In this document: positions 15,062 to 22,312 of the stretch, piece by piece
Position numbering within the stretch: position 1 is the first letter of the stretch
How the letters are laid out: each line of letters starts with the position of its first letter
NCBI GenBank assembly: GCA_947175655.1
Contig: CAMWNQ010000006.1
Location: 1 to 24,381 of the forward strand
DNA: 24,381 nucleotides
DNA from: an uncultured Clostridia bacterium
Lineage (GTDB): Bacteria > Bacillota > Clostridia > Oscillospirales > Ruminococcaceae
Direction of reading: 5' to 3'
The notes under the pieces: model-generated
What the model was told of the DNA's origin: nothing
Database searches by the model: none
Seen by the model: only the letters and a program-made list of their open reading frames with translations
Translations under genes and position numbers: made by a program

Positions 15062-16324
15062 TTACATAACCTCCTCAGGACTTGAAATTTTACCGGTTAT
15101 TGCACTTGCTGCTGCTACTTCAGGACTTGCAAGGTATACTTCTGATTCAGGGTGACCCATTCTTCCTACAAAATTTCTGTTAGTAGTTGCAACGGCTCTT
15201 TCACCCTTTGCAAGTATTCCCATATGTCCGCCGAGACAAGGACCGCATGTAGGAGTAGATACAACTGCACCGCTCTCTATAAATATTTTGAGAAGTCCCA
15301 TTTCCATAGCTTTAAGATATATATCCTGTGTTGCAGGGATTATGATAGCTCTTACATTCTTTGCAACCTTTTTGCCCTTCATAATTTTAGCAGCCGCAAT
15401 CAAATCTTCAAGACGACCATTTGTACATGAACCTATTACAACCTGATCAATTTTTATATCGCCTATTTCATCAAAAGTCTTTGCATTTTCCGGAAGATGT
15501 GGGAACGCTACTGTTGACTTGATTTCTGATAAATCTATTTCAATTACTTCATCATATTCAGCATCATCATCAGCTTTATATATTATTGGCTGTTTTGAAC
15601 TGTGTTCCTTGATATATTCAAGTGTAATATCATCAACTTCAAATATTCCATTTTTAGCACCTGCTTCAATTGCCATATTTGCAATACAAAGTCTGTCACT
15701 CATTGAAAGACTTGCAAGACCTTCACCTGTAAATTCCATAGAACGGTATAATGCACCGTCAACGCCGATTTTACCTATAATATGAAGTATTACATCTTTT
15801 CCTGATACATATTTATTAAGCTTGCCTTTGAGTACAAATTTTATAGCTGATGGAACTTTGAACCAAGCTTTGCCTATAGCCATACCACAAGCCATATCAG
15901 TAGAACCTACACCTGTTGAGAATGCACCTAATGCACCATATGTGCATGTATGTGAATCCGCACCTATTACAGTATCTCCAGCAACAACAAGTCCTTTTTC
16001 CGGAAGAAGTGCGTGTTCAATACCCATCTGACCTACATCATAGAAATTTGTAACTTCCTTTTCACCGCAGAAATCACGGCACATTTTACACTGTTCGGCT
16101 GCCTTGATATCCTTATTCGGTGCAAAATGGTCCATCACCATTGTTACCTTATCTTTATCAAATACAGCATCTTTTCCAAGCTTGTTAAACTCTCTGATTG
16201 CTACTGGTGATGTAATATCATTGCCGAGTACCAAATCGAGATTAACAAGTATAAGCTGACCGCTTTCTACACTTTCAAGTCCTGCATGTGCTGCAAGGAT
16301 TTTTTGTGTCATTGTCATACCCAT
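15062..16324 (-). CDS. leuC: 3-isopropylmalate dehydratase, large subunit
   Basis: LeuC is the catalytic, [4Fe-4S]-binding subunit of isopropylmalate isomerase, of the aconitase family. From the chosen start it has 420 residues. The cluster ligands are C300 (S-C-T-N-G-R), C360 and C363 (C-G-P-C-L-G-G-H). The S-H-T-C-T-Y-G-A-L-G-A-F-S-T-G-V-G-S-T-D block is also typical. An ATG nine bases upstream (16333) is in frame, but the AAAGGA site (16334-16339) touches it directly. The ATG at 16324 has nine bases of spacing, and the N-terminus MGMTMTQKILAAHAG fits the family. LeuD follows directly. Confidence 0.95.
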   Translation of the reverse strand: MGMTMTQKILAAHAGLESVESGQLILVNLDLVLGNDITSPVAIREFNKLGKDAVFDKDKVTMVMDHFAPNKDIKAAEQCKMCRDFCGEKEVTNFYDVGQMGIEHALLPEKGLVVAGDTVIGADSHTCTYGALGAFSTGVGSTDMACGMAIGKAWFKVPSAIKFVLKGKLNKYVSGKDVILHIIGKIGVDGALYRSMEFTGEGLASLSMSDRLCIANMAIEAGAKNGIFEVDDITLEYIKEHSSKQPIIYKADDDAEYDEVIEIDLSEIKSTVAFPHLPENAKTFDEIGDIKIDQVVIGSCTNGRLEDLIAAAKIMKGKKVAKNVRAIIIPATQDIYLKAMEMGLLKIFIESGAVVSTPTCGPCLGGHMGILAKGERAVATTNRNFVGRMGHPESEVYLASPEVAAASAITGKISSPEEVM

Positions 16325-16354
16325 GTGTATCATTCCTTTCAGATATTATTTTTA

Positions 16355-16774
16355 TTAAGTTTCTTTCATCAAAATCATTCCGTCGCCTAAATCCGCTTCA
16401 CTTCTTGAAACAAAACCAAATTTTTTATAGAAATTTTCTTTACCTTTAGACGCTCCTAGATAAGTTCGTATATTAGGACTTTTTGATTTTAATCTTTCTA
16501 CTTCCAACAAAATAAATTCTATTAGCTTTGAACCTATTTTTATTCCCTGAAATTCAGGAATAACCATAACGTCCTGAATATATAAAAATAAAGTTTTATC
16601 ACCAATCAGCCTTGCATATCCAACTATTTGGTCATCGTTAAATGCACAAATTGAATATATAGTATTATTTAAAGCCTCAGCAACTATATTTTCATTTTCA
16701 ACGCCCCATCCAACTTGTTGTGTTAAAAAATTATATTGATGTACTGTTGGTTTTTCTTCTACAAATCTTATCAT
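16355..16774 (-). CDS. GNAT family N-acetyltransferase
   Basis: This 139-residue single-domain GNAT protein has the acetyl-CoA loop Q-G-I-K-I-G-S-K-L-I after the V-I-P-E-F strand, and the C-terminal F-Y-K-K-F-G-F motif. The N-terminal T-x-Q-V-G-W-G pattern recalls small Firmicutes GNATs of unknown substrate. It lies between ilvD and leuC, 19 bases after ilvD and 21 bases before the leuC start used here, so it is transcribed with them. Its ribosome site (GGTGA, close to the ATG) is weaker than its neighbours', which suggests lower expression. No substrate can be named. Confidence 0.82.
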   Translation of the reverse strand: MIRFVEEKPTVHQYNFLTQQVGWGVENENIVAEALNNTIYSICAFNDDQIVGYARLIGDKTLFLYIQDVMVIPEFQGIKIGSKLIEFILLEVERLKSKSPNIRTYLGASKGKENFYKKFGFVSRSEADLGDGMILMKET

Positions 16775-16793
16775 AATGTCACCATTAAATACT

Positions 16794-18455
16794 CTATTTA
16801 TTAATTATAGCACCCTTATCTGCTGATGATACCATTTTTGAATAACGTCTGAGATAGCCTGTAATATCATTCTTAACTTTTATTTCAGTAGTCTTTTTAC
16901 GTTCTTCAAGTTCTTCATCTGAAACTTCAAGATTAATAGAATATTCAGGAATATTTATAGAAATAATATCGCCATCTTTTACATATGCAATATTTCCGCC
17001 GTTTACAGCTTCAGGAGATATATGACCTATCGCAGCACCTCTTGTAGCACCACTGAAACGACCGTCAGTAATAAGAGCAACGTCCTTATCAAGACCCATT
17101 CCGGCAATTGCCGATGTAGGTGAAAGCATTTCTCTCATACCCGGACCTCCTGCAGGACCTTCATATCTGATTACTACAACGTCTCCGGCTTTAATTCCTC
17201 CGGCATAGATTACCTTGATAGCCTCTTCTTCACTGTCAAATACTTTAGCAGGTCCTTTGTGTACGAGCATTTCCTTTGCAACTGCACTTCTCTTTACTAC
17301 ACAACCATCAGGTGCAAGATTTCCACGAAGAACTGCAATTCCGCCTGTTTGACTATAAGGATTTTCAATTGGTCTTATAATTTCAGGATTGAGATTTTTA
17401 CAATTTTCAATATTTTCTCCTACTGTCTTGCCTGTACAGGTCATACAGTCAGTATTGATGAGATTTTTCTTGCTGAGTTCATTAAGAACAGCATATACTC
17501 CGCCGGCTTCATTGAGTTCTTCCATATATGTGTGACCTGCCGGTGCGAGATGACAAAGATTAGGAGTCTTTGCACTGATTTCATTAGCTATATCAAGATT
17601 TATTTCAATACCACATTCATTAGCTATTGCCGGAAGATGAAGCATACTATTTGTTGAACAACCAAGTGCCATATCTGCTGTAAGAGCATTATAAAATGCT
17701 TTTTCAGTCATAATATCACGTGGACGGATATTATTTCTATAAAGTTCCATTACCTGCATACCTGCTTTTTTTGCAAGTCTGATTCTTTCTGAATATACTG
17801 CAGGAATAGTTCCGTTGCCTTTAAGACCCATTCCAAGTACTTCAGTAAGACAGTTCATTGAATTAGCTGTATACATTCCGGAACATGAACCACAAGTCGG
17901 ACAGGTTTTATTTTCATATTCACAAAGTTCTTCAGCTGTTATCTTATCAGCTGTATATGCTCCAACTGCCTCAAACATACTTGAAAGACTTGTTTTCTTT
18001 CCTTTGACATGACCTGCAAGCATAGGACCTCCGCTTACAAATATAGTAGGAATATTAACTCTTGCTGCTGCCATAAGAAGTCCAGGAACATTCTTATCAC
18101 AGTTTGGAATCATTACAAGAGCATCAAAATGATGTGCAAGTGCCATACATTCTGTTGAATCTGCAATCAAATCACGTGTTACAAGAGAGTATTTCATACC
18201 CTTATGTCCCATTGCTATACCATCACATACTGCAATAGCAGGAAATACAACAGGTGTACCGCCATTCATAGCTACACCGAGCTTTACAGCCTCAACAATT
18301 TTATCTATATTCATATGACCTGGTACTATTTCATTATATGATGAAACAATTCCAACCAAAGGACGTTTCATTTCTTCACCGGTCATTCCAAGAGCATTAA
18401 AAAGAGAACGCTGTGCTGCCTTTTCCGCACCATCACAAAAGAAATTTCCGCTCAT
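16794..18455 (-). CDS. ilvD: Dihydroxy-acid dehydratase
   Basis: IlvD dehydrates 2,3-dihydroxyisovalerate and its methyl homologue to the 2-oxo acids of valine and isoleucine. The 553 residues are family-typical. Iron-sulfur ligands visible are C119 (N-C-D-K-N-V-P-G) and C191 in C-P-T-C-G-S-C-S-G-M. Where many [2Fe-2S] members have a third cysteine (P-C-N), this one reads I-V-P-G-H-M-N, as in the oxygen-labile E. coli-type enzyme; that fits a strict anaerobe. The C-terminal P-A-G-G-P-G-M-R-E-M and D-G-R-F-S-G-A-T-R-G motifs are intact. A GAGGTG site precedes ATG 18455, and the gene has its own promoter upstream. Confidence 0.96.
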   Translation of the reverse strand: MSGNFFCDGAEKAAQRSLFNALGMTGEEMKRPLVGIVSSYNEIVPGHMNIDKIVEAVKLGVAMNGGTPVVFPAIAVCDGIAMGHKGMKYSLVTRDLIADSTECMALAHHFDALVMIPNCDKNVPGLLMAAARVNIPTIFVSGGPMLAGHVKGKKTSLSSMFEAVGAYTADKITAEELCEYENKTCPTCGSCSGMYTANSMNCLTEVLGMGLKGNGTIPAVYSERIRLAKKAGMQVMELYRNNIRPRDIMTEKAFYNALTADMALGCSTNSMLHLPAIANECGIEINLDIANEISAKTPNLCHLAPAGHTYMEELNEAGGVYAVLNELSKKNLINTDCMTCTGKTVGENIENCKNLNPEIIRPIENPYSQTGGIAVLRGNLAPDGCVVKRSAVAKEMLVHKGPAKVFDSEEEAIKVIYAGGIKAGDVVVIRYEGPAGGPGMREMLSPTSAIAGMGLDKDVALITDGRFSGATRGAAIGHISPEAVNGGNIAYVKDGDIISINIPEYSINLEVSDEELEERKKTTEIKVKNDITGYLRRYSKMVSSADKGAIINK

Positions 18456-18478
18456 TTTTTCACCTCATATTTATTTTA

Positions 18479-18506
18479 ATTATACTAATTTATATATTAT
18501 TATCAA
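18479..18506 (-). promoter_or_regulatory. Promoter for ilvD
   Basis: On the minus strand TTGATA (18506-18501), a 16-base spacer and TATAAT (18484-18479) form a good SigA promoter. The transcript would start near 18472 and have a leader of under 20 bases before ilvD, with no room for an attenuator. Confidence 0.6.
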
Positions 18507-18512
18507 ACAGCT

Positions 18513-18596
18513 TTATATATCATCATTTCCCGAAACAGCCATTAAAAAAGTTAAAATAAAGATTAAAGCTGACATAAGAAGTATATATACTCTCAT
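18513..18596 (-). CDS. Candidate small hydrophobic peptide, 27 residues
   Basis: An ORF in the ilvC-ilvD gap begins MRVYILLMS, continues as one hydrophobic helix of about 20 residues and ends VSGNDDI before TAA. The Shine-Dalgarno sequence AAAAAGGGA (18612-18604) is seven bases from the ATG, as good as those of its neighbours. One basic residue at the start and two acidic ones at the end suggest a membrane peptide with its N-terminus inside. Ile, Leu and Val make up over a third of it, so a regulatory leader peptide is another reading, but no terminator lies between it and ilvD. It sits behind the ilvC terminator and no clear promoter of its own is visible. I do not recognise a family. Confidence 0.42.
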   Translation of the reverse strand: MRVYILLMSALIFILTFLMAVSGNDDI

Positions 18597-18615
18597 ATAC
18601 CAATCCCTTTTTATC

Positions 18616-18655
18616 AAAAAAGCGCTGCTCTCCTGAATCAAATCGGGAAAGCAGC
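18616..18655 (-). terminator. Rho-independent terminator after ilvC
   Basis: On the minus strand GCTGCTTTCC (18655-18646) pairs with GGAGAGCAGC (18633-18624), ten pairs with one G-U, followed by GC and six T. It separates leuA/ilvBNC from ilvD and downstream genes. Confidence 0.88.
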
Positions 18656-18697
18656 TTAGTACAGTCCGATTACACAATGCAAACGGATATTTATATA

Positions 18698-19735
18698 TTA
18701 GTTATTGATAAACTTGTCTTCTTCGTTATTCCAGCTGTAAAGCTTTCTGATTTCTTCACCTACCTTTTCAGATGGGTGTTCTGATGCAAGCTTTCTCATA
18801 GCTCTGAAGTGAGCCTGTCCGCCAGCCTCTGACATATCAAGAAGGAATTCCTTAGCAAATGAACCGTCCTGAATGTTCTTGAGAATCTGTTTCATAGCCT
18901 TCTTAGTATCTTCTGTGATAATCTTAGGACCTGTAATATAGTCACCATATTCAGCTGTATTTGAAATTGAATATCTCATACCTGCAAAACCACTCTGATA
19001 GATAAGGTCAACGATGAGCTTCACTTCGTGAATACATTCAAAGTAAGCATTTCTTGGGTCATAACCAGCTTCAACAAGTGTTTCAAAACCAGCCTGCATT
19101 AATGCACATACACCGCCACAGAGAACTGCCTGTTCACCGAAGAGGTCTGTTTCTGTTTCTGTTCTGAATGTTGTTTCAAGAACGCCTGCTCTTGCTCCGC
19201 CGATTGCAAGACCATAAGCAAGTGCGAGGTCTTTAGCCTTTCCTGTAGCGTCCTGATGTACTGCTACGAGACAAGGTACACCCTTTCCAGCCTGATATTC
19301 ACTTCTTACTGTATGTCCAGGACCTTTCGGTGCAATCATTGTAACGTCAACATCTGCTGGAGGTACAATCTGTCCGAAGTGGATAGCAAAACCGTGAGCA
19401 AACATAAGCATTGCACCTGATTTAAGGTTAGGAGCAATATCCTTCTTGTACATTGAAGCCTGCTTTTCATCATTAATGAGAATCATAATAACATCAGCCT
19501 GTTTAGCAGCTTCAGCAGCAGTGAAAACTTCAAATCCCTGTTTTACAGCCTTATCCCAAGACTTGCTTCCTTCATAAAGACCAATAATAACTCTGCCGTT
19601 TTCGCCGAGTGATTCCTTAGCATTAAGAGCGTGAGCGTGACCCTGACTTCCATAACCAATTACTGCGATTGTCTTGCCATAAAGTAATGATAAATCGCAA
19701 TCTTCCTGATAGAAAACTTTTGCCTTCTGTTCCAT
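18698..19735 (-). CDS. ilvC: Ketol-acid reductoisomerase (class I)
   Basis: IlvC rearranges and reduces 2-acetolactate or 2-aceto-2-hydroxybutyrate to the dihydroxy acids, using NAD(P)H and magnesium. The 345 residues indicate the short class I enzyme with one knotted C-terminal domain. The Rossmann start is V-I-G-Y-G-S-Q-G-H-A-H-A-L-N, followed by a cofactor loop ending G-L-Y-E-G-S-K-S-W, then A-P-K-G-P-G-H-T-V-R. Metal-binding residues lie in E-T-E-T-D-L-F-G-E-Q and in the E-C-I-H-E-V-K-L-I-V-D-L-I-Y block. AAAGGAG lies before ATG 19735. It follows ilvN by 41 bases and ends at a strong terminator. Confidence 0.97.
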   Translation of the reverse strand: MEQKAKVFYQEDCDLSLLYGKTIAVIGYGSQGHAHALNAKESLGENGRVIIGLYEGSKSWDKAVKQGFEVFTAAEAAKQADVIMILINDEKQASMYKKDIAPNLKSGAMLMFAHGFAIHFGQIVPPADVDVTMIAPKGPGHTVRSEYQAGKGVPCLVAVHQDATGKAKDLALAYGLAIGGARAGVLETTFRTETETDLFGEQAVLCGGVCALMQAGFETLVEAGYDPRNAYFECIHEVKLIVDLIYQSGFAGMRYSISNTAEYGDYITGPKIITEDTKKAMKQILKNIQDGSFAKEFLLDMSEAGGQAHFRAMRKLASEHPSEKVGEEIRKLYSWNNEEDKFINN

Positions 19736-19776
19736 TTTTAAAGACTCCTTTTATTATGTTAAATTAAAAATTTATG

Positions 19777-20271
19777 TTAATTGCCTTTAAGACAATTATT
19801 ACCTCTTTCAAGTGCAACTATACCTGTACGGCACATTTCCATAATGCCGAAAGGTTTGAGAAGTTCTATAAAGGCATTAACCTTTGTTGATTCTCCTGTA
19901 AGTTCGCAGCATAAAGATGTTGTTGAGTAGTCGATAATCTTTGAACGGAATATATCAACCGCTGCAAGGATATCCTGACGTGTTTCAGGGCAGTTCTTAA
20001 CTTTTATTAAAAGAAGCTCTCTTTGAACAGTATCATTTTCAAGAACCTTTGCTTCCTTTACATCATGAAGCTTATAAAGCTGTCTTAAAATCTGTTCTTT
20101 TGTGTATTCATCGCCCCTGAATGAAATAGTAATTCTTGAGAATTCACTTGATTCAGTTTCGCCTACTGTAAGACTGTCGATATTAAATCCACGTCTTGTA
20201 AACATACTTGAAACTCTTGTTAAAACACCAGAAATATTAGATACAAGTACTGCAATTACAAAATGTTTCAT
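19777..20271 (-). CDS. ilvN: Acetolactate synthase, small (regulatory) subunit
   Basis: The 164-residue ACT-domain subunit activates the catalytic subunit and makes it sensitive to valine. The ACT fold is in the first 75 residues or so (V-L-V-S-N-I-S-G-V-L-T-R-V-S-S-M-F and R-R-G-F-N-I-D-S-L-T-V-G). The second domain ends in the usual G-I-M-E-M-C-R-T-G-I-V-A-L-E-R-G. Its ATG overlaps the ilvB stop by one base (TAATG), so equal amounts of both subunits are expected. Names ilvN and ilvH are both used for this family. Confidence 0.95.
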   Translation of the reverse strand: MKHFVIAVLVSNISGVLTRVSSMFTRRGFNIDSLTVGETESSEFSRITISFRGDEYTKEQILRQLYKLHDVKEAKVLENDTVQRELLLIKVKNCPETRQDILAAVDIFRSKIIDYSTTSLCCELTGESTKVNAFIELLKPFGIMEMCRTGIVALERGNNCLKGN

Positions 20272-21944
20272 TAATTGTCACCTCCAATATATGTAATCAT
20301 CTCATCAATTGAACCACCCGGAGGAAGCATAGGCAATACAAATTCGTCACAGTCAACAGCACAATCAATAACAACCGGAGCATTTTCATTAAATGCCTTA
20401 GGGAATACTTCTTCAAGTTCTTCTGTTGTAAATACTCTGTAGCCCTTTGCACCGAAAGCCTCTGCAAGCTTTACAAAATCGGTTTTTCTTTCAAGAGTAG
20501 TATTTGAATAGTGCTTATCAAAGAAAAGTGTCTGCCACTGTCTTACCATACCAAGTACACCATTATTCATAATGACAATAACCATAGGAATCTGATTTGT
20601 TACAGCAGTTGCAAGTTCATTAAGATTCATTCCGAAACTTCCGTCACCTGTATAGAGAACTACTTTATTTCCGGTAGCCATATTAGCACCTATTGCAGCA
20701 CCCATACCAAATCCCATAGTACCAAGTCCGCCACTTGAGATAAACTTTCTTGATTTTTCAAAAGGACATCTCTGAGCAGCCCACATCTGATGCTGTCCGA
20801 CATCTGTAGCAACTATAGTATCTGCATCAGTAGTCTTACTGATTATATCAATAATATTGAACGGTGTCAATGCCTTTGAGTCAATAAGCATATCATTTTC
20901 TTCCTTTTTAAGCTGTTTAACTCTTTCAGACCATTGAGCATTCTTCTTTTCCTGAACAAGTTCTGTAAGTCTTGCGAGAGCGTCTTTTACATCACCCTCT
21001 ATTCCAAGATATACAGAAATATTTTTCTGAATTTCAGCACCATCAATATCTATATGTATAATTCTTGCCTTTTTAGCAAATTTTTTGATATTTCCAGTAG
21101 CTCTGTCGCTGAATCTTGCACCACAGGCAATAATCAAATCAGCTTCATTTTCTGCCATTGATGATGCATAATGACCGTGCATTCCCTGCATACCAAGATA
21201 TCTTTCATTACTTGAAGGTATTGCAGAAAGACCCATCATACTACAACCTATAGCAGCATCAATCTTATCAGCAAACTTTTGAACTTCTTCAGAAGCATTT
21301 CCGGCAATGATACCACCACCACAATAAATATATGGTTTTTCAGCCTCTGCAATAATTTCAGCAGCTTTTTTAAGAAGAGAACTGTCTGCCTTTTTCATCG
21401 GATAAGGTTCTTCAACAGGTTTATTTTCAAATTCACACATACTTACCTGTACATCTTTTGGAATATCAACAAGAACAGGTCCAGGTCTTCCGGATTTTGC
21501 AAGCTTAAATGCAAGACGGATTGTATCAGCTAAATCCTCAACTTTTTTTACAATAAAATTATGCTTTGTTATAGGCATAGTAACACCTACAATATCAACT
21601 TCCTGAAAACTGTCTCTTCCTATAAGACTACATGGAACGTTACCTGTAATTGCAACCATAGGTATAGAATCAAGATAAGCTGTAGCTATACCTGTAACCA
21701 GATTTGTAGCACCAGGACCGGAAGTTGCAAGAACAACTCCAGTTTTTCCAGTAGCTCTGGCATAACCGTCAGCAGCATGTGAAGCACCTTGTTCATGAGC
21801 TGTAAGAACATGTTTTATTCTATCTTTATTAAGATAAAGTTCATCAAAAAGATTTATAACCTGTCCACCCGGATAACCGAAGATAACATCACAGCCTTGT
21901 TCAATCAGAGTTTCAACAAAAATTTTTGCACCTGAAATCTTCAT
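20271..21944 (-). CDS. ilvB: Acetolactate synthase, large (catalytic) subunit
   Basis: This ThDP enzyme condenses pyruvate with pyruvate or 2-oxobutyrate, the first common step to valine, leucine and isoleucine. The 557 residues read as the ThDP-pyrimidine domain, central domain and ThDP-diphosphate domain. The catalytic glutamate is E51 (T-A-H-E-Q-G-A), with F-G-Y-P-G-G before it; the diphosphate/Mg site is G433-D-G-S-F-G-M-N440. The biosynthetic rather than fermentative form is supported by the attached ilvN. An AAAGGAA site precedes ATG 21944. Expression is controlled by its own promoter at 22231-22259 and a peptide-coding attenuator in the 280-base leader. It is the first structural gene of the ilvBNC transcript. 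Confidence 0.97.
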   Translation of the reverse strand: MKISGAKIFVETLIEQGCDVIFGYPGGQVINLFDELYLNKDRIKHVLTAHEQGASHAADGYARATGKTGVVLATSGPGATNLVTGIATAYLDSIPMVAITGNVPCSLIGRDSFQEVDIVGVTMPITKHNFIVKKVEDLADTIRLAFKLAKSGRPGPVLVDIPKDVQVSMCEFENKPVEEPYPMKKADSSLLKKAAEIIAEAEKPYIYCGGGIIAGNASEEVQKFADKIDAAIGCSMMGLSAIPSSNERYLGMQGMHGHYASSMAENEADLIIACGARFSDRATGNIKKFAKKARIIHIDIDGAEIQKNISVYLGIEGDVKDALARLTELVQEKKNAQWSERVKQLKKEENDMLIDSKALTPFNIIDIISKTTDADTIVATDVGQHQMWAAQRCPFEKSRKFISSGGLGTMGFGMGAAIGANMATGNKVVLYTGDGSFGMNLNELATAVTNQIPMVIVIMNNGVLGMVRQWQTLFFDKHYSNTTLERKTDFVKLAEAFGAKGYRVFTTEELEEVFPKAFNENAPVVIDCAVDCDEFVLPMLPPGGSIDEMITYIGGDN

Positions 21945-21979
21945 AACTTAAAAAATTCCTTTCATAATTTTTAATTTAA

Positions 21980-22014
21980 CAAAAAAACAAAAGCCTCCGG
22001 CGGCTGCCGAAGGC
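21980..22014 (-). terminator. Attenuator terminator in the ilvB leader
   Basis: On the minus strand GCCTTCGG (22014-22007) pairs with CCGGAGGC (22000-21993), eight pairs including one G-U, around the loop CAGCCG. TTTTGTTTTTTT follows. It lies 36 bases before the ilvB start codon, between the leader peptide and ilvB. Confidence 0.9.
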
Positions 22015-22091
22015 GAATACCCAGCAATTCTGAACTCCAAATAAAAACAAAATAAGTATTCAGAATGTTAAAGCTCAGGCATAACAGCAGC
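22003..22091 (-). promoter_or_regulatory. Predicted antiterminator helix of the ilvB attenuator
   Basis: GCTGCTG (22091-22085), inside the Cys codons of the leader peptide, is complementary over seven positions (one G-U) to CGGCAGC (22009-22003), which overlaps the 5' arm and loop of the terminator. Between them ATTCTGAA (22066-22059) can pair with TTCAGAAT (22034-22027), or GAATAC (22061-22056) with GTATTC (22020-22015); these two are mutually exclusive. A ribosome stalled at the upstream Val/Ile codons leaves the Cys codons free to disrupt the terminator. A ribosome that reaches the stop codon covers them and termination follows. Confidence 0.6.
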
Positions 22092-22191
22092 ACAATAAAG
22101 AATGATTAGAAAAACGACTGTTCACATCACCGACAATTTTGACTATAACATTTTTTGATATGACAAATTCTGATTTAATGAACAAAGTCAT
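22075..22191 (-). CDS. ilvB operon leader peptide, 38 residues
   Basis: An ORF starts at ATG 22191, with AGGGGAG eight bases upstream, and ends at TGA 22075, 61 bases before the attenuator stem. It begins MTLFIKSEFVISKNVIVKI, runs through GDVNSRFS and ends SLLCCCYA. Twelve of 38 residues are Val (5), Ile (4) or Leu (3), concentrated at residues 10-23 and 32-33. Three Cys codons follow near the end. It starts about 33 bases after the predicted transcription start. Composition, position and the overlapping antiterminator arm point to a control peptide that measures charged branched-chain tRNA, rather than a functional protein. I do not recall this sequence from a named family. Confidence 0.75.
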   Translation of the reverse strand: MTLFIKSEFVISKNVIVKIVGDVNSRFSNHSLLCCCYA

Positions 22192-22230
22192 AAGTCACAC
22201 TCCCCTGCTAAAAAAATACCTGATAATAAT

Positions 22231-22259
22231 ATCATATCACTTTAATAAGATAAAATCAA
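22231..22259 (-). promoter_or_regulatory. Promoter of the ilvB leader
   Basis: On the minus strand TTGATT (22259-22254), a 17-base spacer and TATGAT (22236-22231) with an upstream TG (extended -10). Transcription should begin near 22224. No convincing terminator was seen after leuA, so leuA transcripts may also read into this leader. Confidence 0.7.
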
Positions 22260-22312
22260 TAAGCAAGGAAGTTTTTTTAAATTAAAAGCATTTTTTTCAA
22301 CAATTCAGTAAA

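Noticed and set aside
16325..16333. Upstream ATG start for leuC
   Set aside because: The AAAGGA site abuts this ATG with no spacer; the ATG at 16324 has proper spacing and gives the family N-terminus.
22262..22300. A/T runs after leuA as a terminator
   Set aside because: Only A-T pairing is possible and no GC-containing stem precedes the T-run.
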